Assembly (NCBI GenBank): GCA_000507305.1
Contig: DF239024.1
Span: 310,001 to 374,000, forward strand
DNA from: Breviolum minutum Mf 1.05b.01
Lineage: Eukaryota; Sar; Dinophyceae; Suessiales; Symbiodiniaceae
Length of the DNA: 64,000 nucleotides
Direction: 5' to 3'
Shown: positions 9,201 to 17,603 of the stretch, one piece after another
Position numbering within the stretch: the stretch's first letter is position 1
How the letters are laid out: the number at the start of each line of letters is the position of its first letter
Position numbers and translations under genes: made by a program
The notes under the pieces: generated by a model
What the model was told of the DNA's origin: nothing
What the model saw: the letters and a program-made list of their open reading frames with translations, nothing else
Databases searched by the model: none

Positions 9201-11810
9201 GTGCTGCGACATTACCCGTTGCCTCAAGGAGGACCAAGACCGGTGAGAACCTGGGAGGAGCCTTGGGGTAAAAGCGACTTGAAGGAGGATGAGAAGAAAA
9301 TCACCAAGGAAGATGACATCTTGATGTGGCGGTCTTTGATGATCTACGTCGTCAGCGCTGAGATCAACAAGATGTTTTCAACAGGACTGGAGGTGAAGTT
9401 GGGGTTAGAGCAACCAGCAGATCCATCCCACTACATGCCTGAGGTGGTTTCGTTTTGGAAGACATCGGAGTGGGAGGCTTTGAAGCGAATCTATGGGTTG
9501 AGTGAGCAAACGTTCAACCAATCATCATGGGGTGGAAAAGCGGTGAAGCCTACGACGTTTGGTGGAAACTTGCTACTTCAACTACCTGAAGGAGAATGCC
9601 GAGTTGACAAGAAGGAGGTGATCGCTTCGTCTAAAGAGCTTTCGAGGTGGGCACCTGGTTTTGTAAGAGAGGTGGCAAAACAACTTCAACTTCAAGTCTT
9701 CAAAGGTGAACTGAGAATGAAGAAGCTGAGTTGGGAGGAGCATGTGCATCAAGGTCATACTCCTTTCAGGAGAGATTGTATGATCTGCCAGGAAGCTGCA
9801 GCGAGGGGGAGAATGCATGGAAAAGTGCATCACCCGAAGGCTGGCGTGTTAAGCCTTGATGTGTCAGGCCCATATATCAAGGGCAGAGATGTTGATGGAG
9901 AGGCGAAGTTTATGTTGATTGGAGCCTTCACGAAGTTGCAGCCAAGAGAGCACAAGGCGAGCGATGAGATCGAAGAAGGAGATCAAGCTGAGGAGCTGTT
10001 GGTCCCTCAGCTGGAAGTGGAAGATGAAGAAGAAGCAGAGGAGGCGGGGTTTAAAGGTGAGGATCCGATCCTTTTTGATTCAGAGGACGAAGAACCACTA
10101 GAAGAAAGAGGAGAAGATAAGGAAAAGCTGGCTGAAAAGAAGGCACCACCTCTTAGCGACGCACCGGGCTCAACGGAGGACGTGTCCTGGGACGTTGCGA
10201 AAGAGGAAGGTGAGAAGATTGCAGAGGATGAAGGGTGTGAAGAAAGAGAAGATCCAAAGATTGAAACGATCAGGGTTGGGGTGCCGATAGCTGGTAAGAC
10301 GAAGGAGGACGTGCTGTCAGGTGTGGCGGATCTATACTTGAAGTTGAGGATAGAAGGACACTATGTTCATACCGTCCACACAGACCAAGGAAGAGAGTTC
10401 GTCAATCGCGATCTAAAGGCTTGGCTGAGAGCGAGAGGGATAGTTCACAGTACCAACTCCGGTGAAGACCCTAAGGCTAACGGTCGTGCTGAACGAGCAG
10501 TGGGAGAAGCAAAGTCAAGAGTAAGAAGGCTGTTGCACTCGGCTGGGATGTCCGTTAGTTGGTGGCCGGTTGCTCTTCGGTTTGCGATGGAGACGGACAG
10601 GTTGAAGAGAAGAGGAGATAGCCTGAGGAGGATTCCGGGCTTTGGAGAAACGGTGGTGATTAGAAGAAGGAATTGGAAAACGAAACTCCTTGAACCTACG
10701 CACGAGAAGTCGACTTACCTCACCCCAATGATCGAAGCTCATGGTCATTGTGTTCTCCGTGAAGATGGAAGGACTGGTGTGGCACCCTATGTCATCAAAG
10801 GAGTTCAAAGGCCAGAGATTGAGGATGAGAAGGTATGGATTGGCTTCCTTGAGGAGGCTGACAAAGATGAGTTGAGAGAGAGGCGAAGGATAAGAGGAAA
10901 GCAACCGGTTCAACTACAAGAGAGCGAAGAAGCAGTGAGGTTGAGAAGGCTTTTGAGAGAAGAGGCGGAGATGATAGATGTGGATGAAGTTGGAAACTCG
11001 AGGATGATGTTCTTGAAGTTGGATCCGATGAGAAGGAGAATGAAGAAGATAGAGTTGGAGGATCAGGAGATCTTGCAGACCAAGATCATCAGTCCACATG
11101 AAATGGTTCGAGAAGTTGCACTATGGGATGAAGCCATAAGATCAGAGATGCGATCCTTACTGGAAGAAAAGGAGGCCCTGAAGACGCTGACTTCAAGTGA
11201 AAAAGAAGCTTTGGAAGCCAAAGGTGAGGAAACAGAAGTGGTCCCAAGTAAGCTGGTCATCACCCGGAAAGCAGGAGGAAGAAGAAAAGTAAGGATAGTG
11301 GCTTGTGGTAACTACATCCCGAAACGAGAAGAAGAAGATGTCTTTGCATCAGGAAGTGATGCAGTGGGAGTGAGGGTGGCATTGAAGAAGGCTTCAATGG
11401 AAGATTGGTGTGGAGCCTCGGTGGACATCAAGACCGCCTTCCTGAACGCTCCGTTGCTTGGAGAAAAAGATGCTGATGGAGAAGGAAAAAAGGACAGGAT
11501 GGTGAAGGTGTTGATCAAACCCCCTCCTTTGTTGATCAAGCTGAAGTATGTGAAAGAGGGTGACTGGTGGCTAGCACTGAAGGCCATGTACGGACTCCGA
11601 CAGAGTCCCAAAGTGTGGGGAGATCATCGCGATGGCATCCTGTCGAAGTTGGATTGGAAGAAGGATGGTAGATTGAGGTGGTTGGAACAGGCCGTTTCTG
11701 AACCAAACATGTGGAAGATTCTGGAGGAGCAGGGTGAAACCACACCAGCTTTGAGAGGACTTCTGATGATGTACGTCGATGATGCTCTCATTAGGGACTT
11801 GAAGAAGTAG
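6213..11810 (+). CDS. Gag-protease-integrase-reverse transcriptase polyprotein of copia element
   Basis: I take the first in-frame ATG, 6213, just after the primer site; the frame is open upstream into the LTR only via non-ATG codons. 1865 residues to TAG 11808. Residues 1-290 are Glu/Lys/Gln-rich coiled coil. About 330-560 is the Gag core (SALPPSQREEM). A CCCH finger (nt 7995-8051) is followed by a CCHC knuckle (8076-8117). The protease motif is DSGATH (Asp 745). The integrase HHCC motif is at 9741-9788, with catalytic Asp 1216, Asp 1391 and Glu 1427. RT begins near 1700 with VDIKTAFLNA and reaches YVDD at 11772-11783. The D1-D2 spacing is 175 residues because of a long acidic insert. The frame stops soon after YVDD; the rest of pol is in the next frame. 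Confidence 0.93.
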   Translation: MEIFGRRKASLQELAQGEEEMKQEAERIRKERIGEFLEQEDASVARALTFEEEKLQIEGTEDEKGGAAMERILQEQVALQEQLIGRGVAKQEVGPGPAGSSDPAVLSGSPPPLFDESQLRRFRELELQAPLLLKKDTVTQRPTWMEEEEKRQLELEQSRERMKQQQMRSLLLKDEEKLLLNKRVQELEEERLKLQRMCDFNRLENEKIAEENQKIAKENEDMRRLLRRLVKNEEQEGQEEVRGPEEELRFSTPEEEKKYLRQEGVEGKASSEKPVEDEENKTEAATPMDLMMKMMQTMQRMVEKSEGRKEGEGREDVEKVRSGIIEMPKLPEWSVESGPLDMGDWLTQVQPIMGDLTSTSHLWWNLILEESKKWYLAHQALGPMDRLTHQPSPSAELKDVKWSRLERRATSLLLSALPPSQREEMIATKTLSPLGIIAKLMVIFQPGGLSEKGIILRNLENPPEAGTLSAALQSLRRWLQWKRRAEEVGVALPDATILLRGLNKITKKILENNKELNFRISLAKTTLMVESIPQLTTVHQLAEHLIAEVEQVAHLDLRPKKEEGRPAVKRMEAEGSVKGGGKGKEDSPTKREELCRFFLTDGGCKKGKACGWKHQLDDQRRCWSCGAKDHYSNACPRSEKPEGEVKKDFKGGGKGKDGKGMSRMQKKEDEGSEAGSQREVEKDGPEAETMKGLLEEANKMLKGISARNADQDRLAVMQKQLDELRQLRVLRLTKLNSEKDLGLIDSGATHPLRGRKGGEEWEGLEEVWVTLANGERIPMKMTENGVMIHNDRNIEPIIPMGLLCGEMGYQMMIKEGKFQLFHPERGEVEVETKNGCPQVSKRTALKMIEEYEKKGKKIGKMEVQTGGEKKWLADFVIAHPVLRELPEHLRTELVETPAETLHGLPGCNRRRRRLLQEGFVVYLYAGEKDGYTLARAMKEVGGDDRRMIEVDILRERDSNESHDVLKRGGVYSTLLRAALDGLVKAVITSPNCRTRSVLRHYPLPQGGPRPVRTWEEPWGKSDLKEDEKKITKEDDILMWRSLMIYVVSAEINKMFSTGLEVKLGLEQPADPSHYMPEVVSFWKTSEWEALKRIYGLSEQTFNQSSWGGKAVKPTTFGGNLLLQLPEGECRVDKKEVIASSKELSRWAPGFVREVAKQLQLQVFKGELRMKKLSWEEHVHQGHTPFRRDCMICQEAAARGRMHGKVHHPKAGVLSLDVSGPYIKGRDVDGEAKFMLIGAFTKLQPREHKASDEIEEGDQAEELLVPQLEVEDEEEAEEAGFKGEDPILFDSEDEEPLEERGEDKEKLAEKKAPPLSDAPGSTEDVSWDVAKEEGEKIAEDEGCEEREDPKIETIRVGVPIAGKTKEDVLSGVADLYLKLRIEGHYVHTVHTDQGREFVNRDLKAWLRARGIVHSTNSGEDPKANGRAERAVGEAKSRVRRLLHSAGMSVSWWPVALRFAMETDRLKRRGDSLRRIPGFGETVVIRRRNWKTKLLEPTHEKSTYLTPMIEAHGHCVLREDGRTGVAPYVIKGVQRPEIEDEKVWIGFLEEADKDELRERRRIRGKQPVQLQESEEAVRLRRLLREEAEMIDVDEVGNSRMMFLKLDPMRRRMKKIELEDQEILQTKIISPHEMVREVALWDEAIRSEMRSLLEEKEALKTLTSSEKEALEAKGEETEVVPSKLVITRKAGGRRKVRIVACGNYIPKREEEDVFASGSDAVGVRVALKKASMEDWCGASVDIKTAFLNAPLLGEKDADGEGKKDRMVKVLIKPPPLLIKLKYVKEGDWWLALKAMYGLRQSPKVWGDHRDGILSKLDWKKDGRLRWLEQAVSEPNMWKILEEQGETTPALRGLLMMYVDDALIRDLKK
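7995..8117 (+). other. Tandem CCCH and CCHC zinc motifs in Gag
   Basis: C-x8-C-x5-C-x3-H (CRFFLTDGGCKKGKACGWKH) is followed within ten residues by C-x2-C-x4-H-x4-C (CWSCGAKDHYSNAC). The second is the normal retroelement nucleic-acid knuckle. The first is an added RNA-binding type finger. Confidence 0.85.
9921..10300 (+). other. Acidic insertion inside the integrase catalytic core
   Basis: Between the first catalytic Asp (9858) and the second (10383) lie 175 residues, where about 60 is usual. The excess is Glu/Asp-rich (EVEDEEEAEEAG, DSEDEEPLEERGEDKEK). The D2-E spacing is the normal 35. Confidence 0.8.
11795..11810 (+). other. Frame change between RT and RNase H
   Basis: The upstream frame stops at 11808-11810. 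The downstream frame opens after TAG at 11792-11794 and reads GLEEVVEEV, the expected continuation after YVDD. No slippery heptamer is visible in the overlap, so a lost base in or near the G run at 11794-11796 is the simplest reading. A sequencing error is possible. Confidence 0.75.
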
Positions 11811-13669
11811 TGGAGGAGGTGATTCAAAGGATGAAAGAAGTTTGGGAACTATCCAAGCCAGAATGGATAGGAGAAGATCAGCCTGTCAGGTTCTTGGGAA
11901 TGGATCTGTGGAGAGGAGACTATGGATTCTTCATCTCTCAAGAAGCCTACATCCGAGATGTTCTTAAAAGAAGAGGAGGAGAAGAAGGTGCGATGTCTGG
12001 CATACCCATCACAAGAGACCAAGCTCAACGGATTGATGAACCTCAAGAAGTTCCTCCCACGTTGGAAGAAGTTCGCGAAGCCCAAAAAATCACGGGTGAG
12101 ATCATGTGGATTCTCACTCGAAGTCGTCCCGACTTGATGTATGTGATGAGTAAGATGTGCCAGAACACCTTGAAGAATCCTGTTGGAGTCAGCCAAATAG
12201 GAGGTCAGGTGCTGATGTACCTGAGAAAGACGAAGAGCCATGGACTGATGATTGGCCGAAGCAGAGGAGGATTAGAAGTGTACACCGACTCAAGTTATGG
12301 TCCCGGTGGACATGATTCTCAAGGCTCAGTGGCGGTCACTTGGGGTGGAACAGGAATCATGTGGAAGTCGGGACGTCAAACGCTAGCTCCCCTGTCAACA
12401 GCAGAAAGTGAGCTTCAAGAAGGAATAGAAGGAATGACGATGGGAGATAGTTGTGATGTTCTCATCATGGAAGTGGAGTCAGCGGCCTATCAGAAGATCC
12501 TCAAGGTGGACAACCAAGCAGCGGTGAACCTTCTGACAGAGCCGTCAGGAAGTTGGAGGACGAGACACCTACGCCTCCGAGCATCACACTTGAGGTGGAG
12601 ATTGGGAAAGACCGATTGGGTCGTTGAAGCCATCCCAGGTGAGATCCAAGTTGCAGACATAGGAACGAAGGCTCTCACGATCACAAGGCTGGAAGACTTA
12701 AAGAAGAGGATGGAGATGAGTCGAAGCCCTAAGGAGATGATTCAGGAAGAGGATCAAGGGAAGAAGGAAGAAGTGAAGAGTGAGGAGAAAGAGAAGGAGA
12801 GGATGTTGAAAAACATTCTTCATCATCGAGATCACGATCTTGAAAATGCCCTGAAGTTTATCGTCATGGCAGCTACGATCTCGTGTGGAAAGTCCCAAGG
12901 AAAAGAAGAAGACAGGATTGAGATTGCGGACTACATGGAAATGATGGTCGTTTTTCTCTTGGTTGTGATCGGTTTGATTGCGACCATCGGGAAGTTAGTG
13001 AAGTGTATACAGAAGTGTCTGAAGAAGGCTTCAAAAGAAGAGGAGCTGAGGAGAGAAGAAAGGAAGAAGGACTTGAGTCGTTTGGGCTTGAGAAAGAGAG
13101 TTCAAAAGAAAGGTGAGAAGGAAGAAGAAGCGAGCTCGTCGTCAAAACATGAAGAAGCCACGATTGAAAGAAAGAGCGAATCTGAAGTTGAAGGAGAAGA
13201 AAAGAAGGAGGAGAAAGAAGGAAAGAAGGAGGATGAGACTATGAAGAAGGGAAGAAGTGTCGGGACCAGCCATGGCGTTGATGCGGCGCTGACGGCGAGT
13301 GGTTCTGAGCTTTTGTTGGGCGATACGCTGGCGAAAGGATCGGGGAAATCGACTATGAATGCGAGTACGGCTGGGGGTAGTTCTCCGGGTGGAAGTTTTG
13401 AAGGTGGTGGCCCTCAAGCTCCTATCTACATTACTCCCTGGGGAACGAAATTTCACAACTACTTGTCGTGTCCCAGTTTGAGGAATTCCCGAAGATTGCG
13501 AATGTCACCTTTCTGCAGAACGTGTGCTCAAGGTCCCTTCGATGGTCCGCCATTTGTGGTATACTCGTTGGGGGCGAGTCAAACAGTCCACTACTCTCGA
13601 AACTGTCCGGATGCTACGAACTGCCGAGGGTACGCTAGATGTGGTCTGTGTAGAAACATGGATGGATAG
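11795..13669 (+). CDS. RT C-terminus, RNase H and C-terminal extension of copia polyprotein
   Basis: Continues pol in the -1 frame; it is not a separate gene and has no convincing own start. The end of RT (FLGMDLW) leads to RNase H with VYTDSSYG (about 12278), WKSGRQ, LSTAESE and VDNQAAVNLL, reaching about 12660. Then follows an extension of over 300 residues: a charged linker, a hydrophobic segment at about 12941-13003 (MMVVFLLVVIGLIATIG), a long Lys/Glu coiled region, a Gly/Ser-rich linker, and a duplicated His/Cys motif at 13445-13655. Copia elements normally stop soon after RNase H. TAG at 13667-13669. Confidence 0.88.
   Translation, partial: GLEEVVEEVIQRMKEVWELSKPEWIGEDQPVRFLGMDLWRGDYGFFISQEAYIRDVLKRRGGEEGAMSGIPITRDQAQRIDEPQEVPPTLEEVREAQKITGEIMWILTRSRPDLMYVMSKMCQNTLKNPVGVSQIGGQVLMYLRKTKSHGLMIGRSRGGLEVYTDSSYGPGGHDSQGSVAVTWGGTGIMWKSGRQTLAPLSTAESELQEGIEGMTMGDSCDVLIMEVESAAYQKILKVDNQAAVNLLTEPSGSWRTRHLRLRASHLRWRLGKTDWVVEAIPGEIQVADIGTKALTITRLEDLKKRMEMSRSPKEMIQEEDQGKKEEVKSEEKEKERMLKNILHHRDHDLENALKFIVMAATISCGKSQGKEEDRIEIADYMEMMVVFLLVVIGLIATIGKLVKCIQKCLKKASKEEELRREERKKDLSRLGLRKRVQKKGEKEEEASSSSKHEEATIERKSESEVEGEEKKEEKEGKKEDETMKKGRSVGTSHGVDAALTASGSELLLGDTLAKGSGKSTMNASTAGGSSPGGSFEGGGPQAPIYITPWGTKFHNYLSCPSLRNSRRLRMSPFCRTCAQGPFDGPPFVVYSLGASQTVHYSRNCPDATNCRGYARCGLCRNMDG
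12941..13003 (+). other. Predicted membrane segment in copia extension
   Basis: About 20 consecutive apolar residues (VVFLLVVIGLIATIG core) followed by a basic Cys-containing stretch (KLVKCIQKCLKK). Typical of a single-pass membrane anchor. Envelope-like function is speculative. Confidence 0.6.
13445..13655 (+). other. Duplicated His/Cys motif at copia C-terminus
   Basis: Two similar units: FHNYLSCPS...FCRTC and VHYSRNCPD...RCGLC, each H-x4-C then C-x2-C. The spacing resembles small Ada-like metal-binding modules. Zinc binding is inferred. Confidence 0.6.
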
Positions 13670-13842
13670 CGGTTTGAGTCAGTACGATGAAGATCGGTGG
13701 ACTACGAAGCACGTTTTTCGATGATGGTGTTTTCAACACCAGATTTCTAATTGAAATTCCCTTCTTGTCGAGTAGTGTGCACCCGCACGAAGTGACGGAA
13801 GGATGGTTGATGAAAGGGAAATCATTCCTAGCGGAATATTTC

Positions 13843-13850
13843 AGGGGGAG
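13843..13850 (+). promoter_or_regulatory. Polypurine tract
   Basis: AGGGGGAG ends exactly at the 3' LTR, the expected plus-strand primer position. Confidence 0.85.
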
Positions 13851-14013
13851 TGTTTGTGGTGTCGGAAACATGTACCACATAGAACCCCTTAAACTACCCT
13901 GAAGCCGCTTTTGATCGAAAAAACACGAAAAGCCCGGGAAACTGGTGGAAACGGGATACCAAACGAGAAGTGTACCAAAGAATAGAAGGAAAGCAGGACC
14001 TTCGAAAGAAACA
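13851..14013 (+). repeat. 3' LTR (163 bp)
   Basis: Identical to 6026-6188 by eye and followed by the AATAT duplication. Confidence 0.95.
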
Positions 14014-14045
14014 AATATAAATCATTTGTGGTTCTCCCATAACTA

Positions 14046-14150
14046 CTGTTGATGGAAAAACTCCTGCACCACCTAAAATGTATAAAACCCTTTAAATCAC
14101 GGGACAGACTACCAACCTCAACTGGTTAGCAGGTTTTCTTCCATCAACAG
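14046..14150. repeat. Family B TIR element
   Basis: CTGTTGATGG..CCATCAACAG with TA on each side, 28 bp beyond the copia target duplication. Confidence 0.8.
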
Positions 14151-14262
14151 TATGTCAGGGTTTTATCTACATGTTCTTTCTTATTAATGGGTTCTCAGCA
14201 ACATCATCCAGAGGTGAAGCATGATGTTCACGGAATCCACCTGCTTGTTGTGTCATGTTTAA

Positions 14263-14415
14263 GATGGCCATTCACTGCAAACCCTTTATGTTATCCATGG
14301 GAATGCTTCATGGAACAATCTCCACAAGGATGATGAGGACGAGCAACACTCTTTCAGGAACGAGGCAGAGATGATGTTGTGGAGATGGTTTCAGAGATGT
14401 TCTACTCAACTATAA
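14263..14415 (+). CDS. Coding-like island (50 codons)
   Basis: Open between TAA 14260 and TAA 14413. It includes LYVIHGNASWNNLHKDDEDE and then FRNEAEMMLWRWFQR, a well-mixed, charged, Trp-containing sequence typical of real protein. A second frame is open over the first 90 bases. No element is inside it; family K starts just after. Product unknown. Confidence 0.5.
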   Translation, partial: DGHSLQTLYVIHGNASWNNLHKDDEDEQHSFRNEAEMMLWRWFQRCSTQL

Positions 14416-14417
14416 TG

Positions 14418-14550
14418 ATAAATTGGTGGTTTGGGTTGGTGGTTTAAGATTCTAGGGATCCCCTAAGTAAAGGAAAAGTAACAATCCCTTTCATAAATGG
14501 ATCCCATAAATCCAAAACAACAAACCCAAACCACTGAACCGCCAATTTAT
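14418..14550. repeat. Family K TIR element
   Basis: Ends 'aaattggtggtttggg' and 'caaaccactgaaccgccaat' are inverted. Copies at 43941-44067 and 51524-51790 have the fuller form with GGGCCC in the arm. Confidence 0.65.
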
Positions 14551-14559
14551 CATTCGTTG

Positions 14560-14761
14560 ATCTACCCCTTTACCTGGAAAAATACCTGCCATTTTCTGTA
14601 TGCTTCTTGGGATGCCACGAGGCTCTTGTCATTCTTCATTTGTTGCTGGCATCATGGAGGGGATGAGCATCTTAAGATATATCTATATAGTCGCCAATGG
14701 TTACCAACTGGTAAAGGCCCACCTGGTCGGTACAATCGTACCTACCCCCCCTAGCAATTGA
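14560..14761 (+). CDS. Coding-like island, frame ambiguous
   Basis: Two + frames are open. One reads MPRGSCHSSFVAGIMEGMSI and runs to TGA 14759; the other contains YASWDATRLLSFFICCWHHG. Both look protein-like, so only the presence of a coding block is claimed. Confidence 0.35.
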
Positions 14762-14860
14762 TCATTTACGAACACCCCTGTAACTTTTGGAGAAGGGACC
14801 CACTTTCCACTTGTTGCCATGATTGGAGAGTACGGAGCCTCGTTTTTTGTTGTTTGATTG

Positions 14861-14987
14861 TTGTGGATATCGCCAGAATACAACAAAGATGTTGCTGTTG
14901 GATGCCAAGAATGGATTTGGGTTAGGGTTTCACCGAGTGAAAGACGTCAAATTGTCAAATTGTCGTTGTTTTTTTTCCGGAAAGTAG
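14861..14987 (+). CDS. Coding-like island, frame ambiguous
   Basis: One frame reads TTKMLLLDAKNGFGLGFHRV and then KDVKLSNC to TAG 14985. Another reads EYNKDVAVGCQEWIWVRVSP. A 'tatcgccag' acceptor-like site is at 14868-14876. Product unknown. Confidence 0.35.
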
Positions 14988-15503
14988 ACTTGCTTTCATG
15001 TTTTTCTCTGATGTTATCTAGCCAAACTTGCCCCCTTTTTCCGAGATGAACACTGTGGAAGTGAACATGGAGTGTTGGAAGACTTGTTTTCATTTTTCAG
15101 TGGAGACCCTCATAAATCCTATATATGAATATAAATGACCTATAATAACCCTACTCATCGGGGTTATTTCATCCCATTTATCACTGGTAGGGGCGCACTG
15201 GCTTGTTGTTATGAAAGCTCCTAAACTTGGATATTTGTTGTTGATTCTTTGCTTCTTTGCTTCATGTACCAATGTGATTCATTACTGATTCATTACCATG
15301 TTAGGTAGACATATTGTTGCGTCGCTTAACAAAAAAAATCGGTAAGTCTTTAGGAAGATATGGCAGATCGTTTGTGATCCTTAAGCACATCTCCTAGGTT
15401 TATTTGGGGGGTGAAGTGGTGAAGCTTGGGTTGCAATTGCGAACTCATGGGGTCTACTTGCAAGTAATACTCCGATTGTCTATATAATTTGTTGGGGATC
15501 TAC

Positions 15504-15603
15504 GCTCCGGAAGTTTAACGAACGTCCCCTAAAAAGGGGACCATTTCAGTAGGGAATACATCGACTCCAACTACCGATTTTCAGGGGACATGTTATTTTT
15601 CAA
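15504..15603. repeat. Family D fold-back element
   Basis: Arms 'aacgtcccctaaaaagggga' and 'gattttcaggggacatgtta', with interior 'catttcagtagggaatacat' shared with 3845-3952. Confidence 0.6.
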
Positions 15604-15959
15604 GGGATCCATTCGGGTTCCAAGTGCCTACGAACTTCACACCTCCCGAAAGATCTTTCTAGGAAGATTTGCATCATGACTGATCAACAACAATGTTGCA
15701 GAAAAGCTTGATGGTGTATCCTAACAAAGGGAACTTTCAACATGACCTTGTTTCAAGCTTGAAAATTAAGTAAATTATATCGTCGACTGAGTCGTGTAGC
15801 TATAAAATTGCTGATAAAACGGATCCTACCTTAAGCAACTGTGCTATGTGACATGCGTCATTTTTGTGGCTCAGACGCATTTTGCGCCAGCAAAAAACAA
15901 AAACAGACAAACTTGAACTTGTGCCCTCGTGTCGTGCGTTTTTTTTTTTAGCCATGCAG

Positions 15960-16062
15960 ACTTTGAAGTTTCTTGGACTTCCAAGGGATGGACATGATGC
16001 CTCTGGTCCAGCTATACTTGAGAAGATACTTTGGGATGATGGGTCATGGGAGAACTACACCC
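15960..16062 (+). CDS. Coding-like island ending at a family D element
   Basis: After acceptor-like 'agccatgcag', reads TLKFLGLPRDGHDASGPAIL and then EKILWDDGSWENYTL. The family D element starts at about 16056. Its ends CTG|GAAA..TTTCAG would allow a GA-AG type intron, a class known in dinoflagellates; unproven. Confidence 0.45.
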
Positions 16063-16159
16063 TGGAAAATTAGAATTTTGAACCCAAAGCCATGGAGGTT
16101 TGGAAGATGATTTTCCTTTTCAAAAAAGGGTGATTCTTAGGTTAATTTTCAGGGGTGTG
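16056..16159. repeat. Family D fold-back element
   Basis: Inverted ends 'acaccctggaaaattag' and 'ggttaattttcaggggtgt'. Confidence 0.7.
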
Positions 16160-17440
16160 CCTTTTTTTCGTTGGTGAATGCATTTTCTTCCATCAACAAA
16201 TTTCATGATCAAAACCAGCTTCTTCAAAGTGACCCTTTGATTCCCCAAATGGAGGGGATGTGGAATTTTATGGAATTTTGCCATTTGCATCCGTAATTGG
16301 GTGAAGCGCCAAGGACGTATGAGACCATTTAATTACAGTTCATTTACCCATAGGATCCATGTCTATGATGTATTTACCTGCACTTACCAGCAAATGCAGA
16401 TATACCATACATGGATCCTATCGGATATGATATGAATCAGGAGATCATGCACACGTGACGAATCCTCAAACTGGTAAAGCCAAATTAAGCGACGGCCAAT
16501 ATCAACAGGCACCCTGTTATCCTTTCCAGGTACCTATCAATCGCAGATGTTCACGTTGCCATTTTGACTAATATTTTTCAAAGGGGTTGAAACCACCAAC
16601 CAGATATGTAACGACAACCTAAGGAAATCCACCATTCCTCCCTAGACCTCCAGACGAATACCAACTCGGCAGATTTTTAGACCCCAACAAAAAAAACTCA
16701 ACTTGGCAAATCTTTGGTTCATGGTCCCTTATACCCAAACTGCCCTGTAAATTTGGTGTTTTCTTGTTTGGTGTAACTCACTAAAAGTCAAACCTTTAGC
16801 AAGCGGACCTTAGTTTTGCCTAGTCAAAACACCAAACCTCAGGAGGTATTCACATAGATGTCTAGGGCTTTTCTTGATCCCCAATAGCTGGATGATTCAG
16901 AACCTTATTCTCAATTCTGTTTTTTTGTTTGCCAGCAAGAAATCTTTAGCCACATTTCCAAAAAATCATAGATCTAATTCTAATTATGTTCTTTGTTGCA
17001 TGTGTGTTCCTTCAAAATCACTGCTTTTGTTTTTCCGACAAAACAACATGTGAAAATCATGGTACTTTTGGAGAAAAAGTCCGCCTTCCAGCTTCTTCGA
17101 AGTGACCTTTTTTCATCAACCAAATGAAGGTCACCAACAACCCCTGAAAGGGTCACGGATAAAACACCCAAAAAGGTCCTTGGCAAATCCACCGTTTTTG
17201 GAGTTGTTTACGCCCCTGAAAACTAACATGGATATCCAAATAGCCATATTTGAGAGGAGATACATTTAAAAAAAAACATCAATTTTGGTATCCATGCCTG
17301 GTGATTCAAAGTGACCTTTTTGGGATGGTTAAGTGACCCTTTCAAGGGGTTAAGTGACCTCCAACTAGGGGATGAAAAGGGCACGACTTGAATCACCTGG
17401 TGTTAGTTTTTTTGCATGTCAAAATTCTAAGGTCCTTGAT
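16160..17440. other. Repeat-rich stretch without a convincing gene
   Basis: Holds family P-like sequence (16203-16260, 17080-17140, 17290-17400), hairpin H (16348-16424), a family A 3' half (16557-16603), family M (16703-16826) and a G-like block near 16845. No supported reading frame. Confidence 0.5.
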
Positions 17441-17455
17441 GTTTTGCTTCCTCAG

Positions 17456-17603
17456 CGCTGCTGCCAGCAGAGACTTGATTAAGTTCCATCGCCTGCAGGC
17501 GCGAGCAACGGATGAAAGCCGGGATGGATTTTTTCTGGAGGTCCTTAGCCGCGACCTATTCTTTTTAGTCCGGTTGGTTTCCGAATCACTACTATTTTAC
17601 TAG
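17456..17603 (+). CDS. Coding-like island (about 48 codons)
   Basis: Follows acceptor-like 'cttcctcag'. Reads AAASRDLIKFHRLQARATDE and SRDGFFLEVLSRDLFFLVRL before TAG. Balanced charge and helical pattern. Its GC is higher than its surroundings. Unassigned. Confidence 0.45.

Larger units (their letters stand above)
6021..14018 (+). mobile_element. Complete Ty1/copia-type LTR retrotransposon
   Basis: Bounded by AATAT target duplications (6021-6025 and 14014-14018) and identical LTRs with TG..CA ends. Order is LTR, primer site, gag, protease, integrase, reverse transcriptase, RNase H, extension, polypurine tract, LTR. Integrase before RT defines the copia order. The coding strand is strongly purine-rich (GA-rich), unlike the AT-rich neighbours. 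Identical LTRs imply a recent insertion. The only visible lesion is a single -1 frame change just after the RT YVDD motif. Confidence 0.95.

Noticed and set aside
6513-13456. Long minus-strand frames antisense to the copia element
   Set aside because: Shadows of a purine-rich coding strand: Ser/Leu/Pro-rich low-complexity products without motifs.
11810-13669. Second copia frame as an independent gene
   Set aside because: It begins in the middle of RT and continues RT into RNase H; it is the rest of pol after a frame break.
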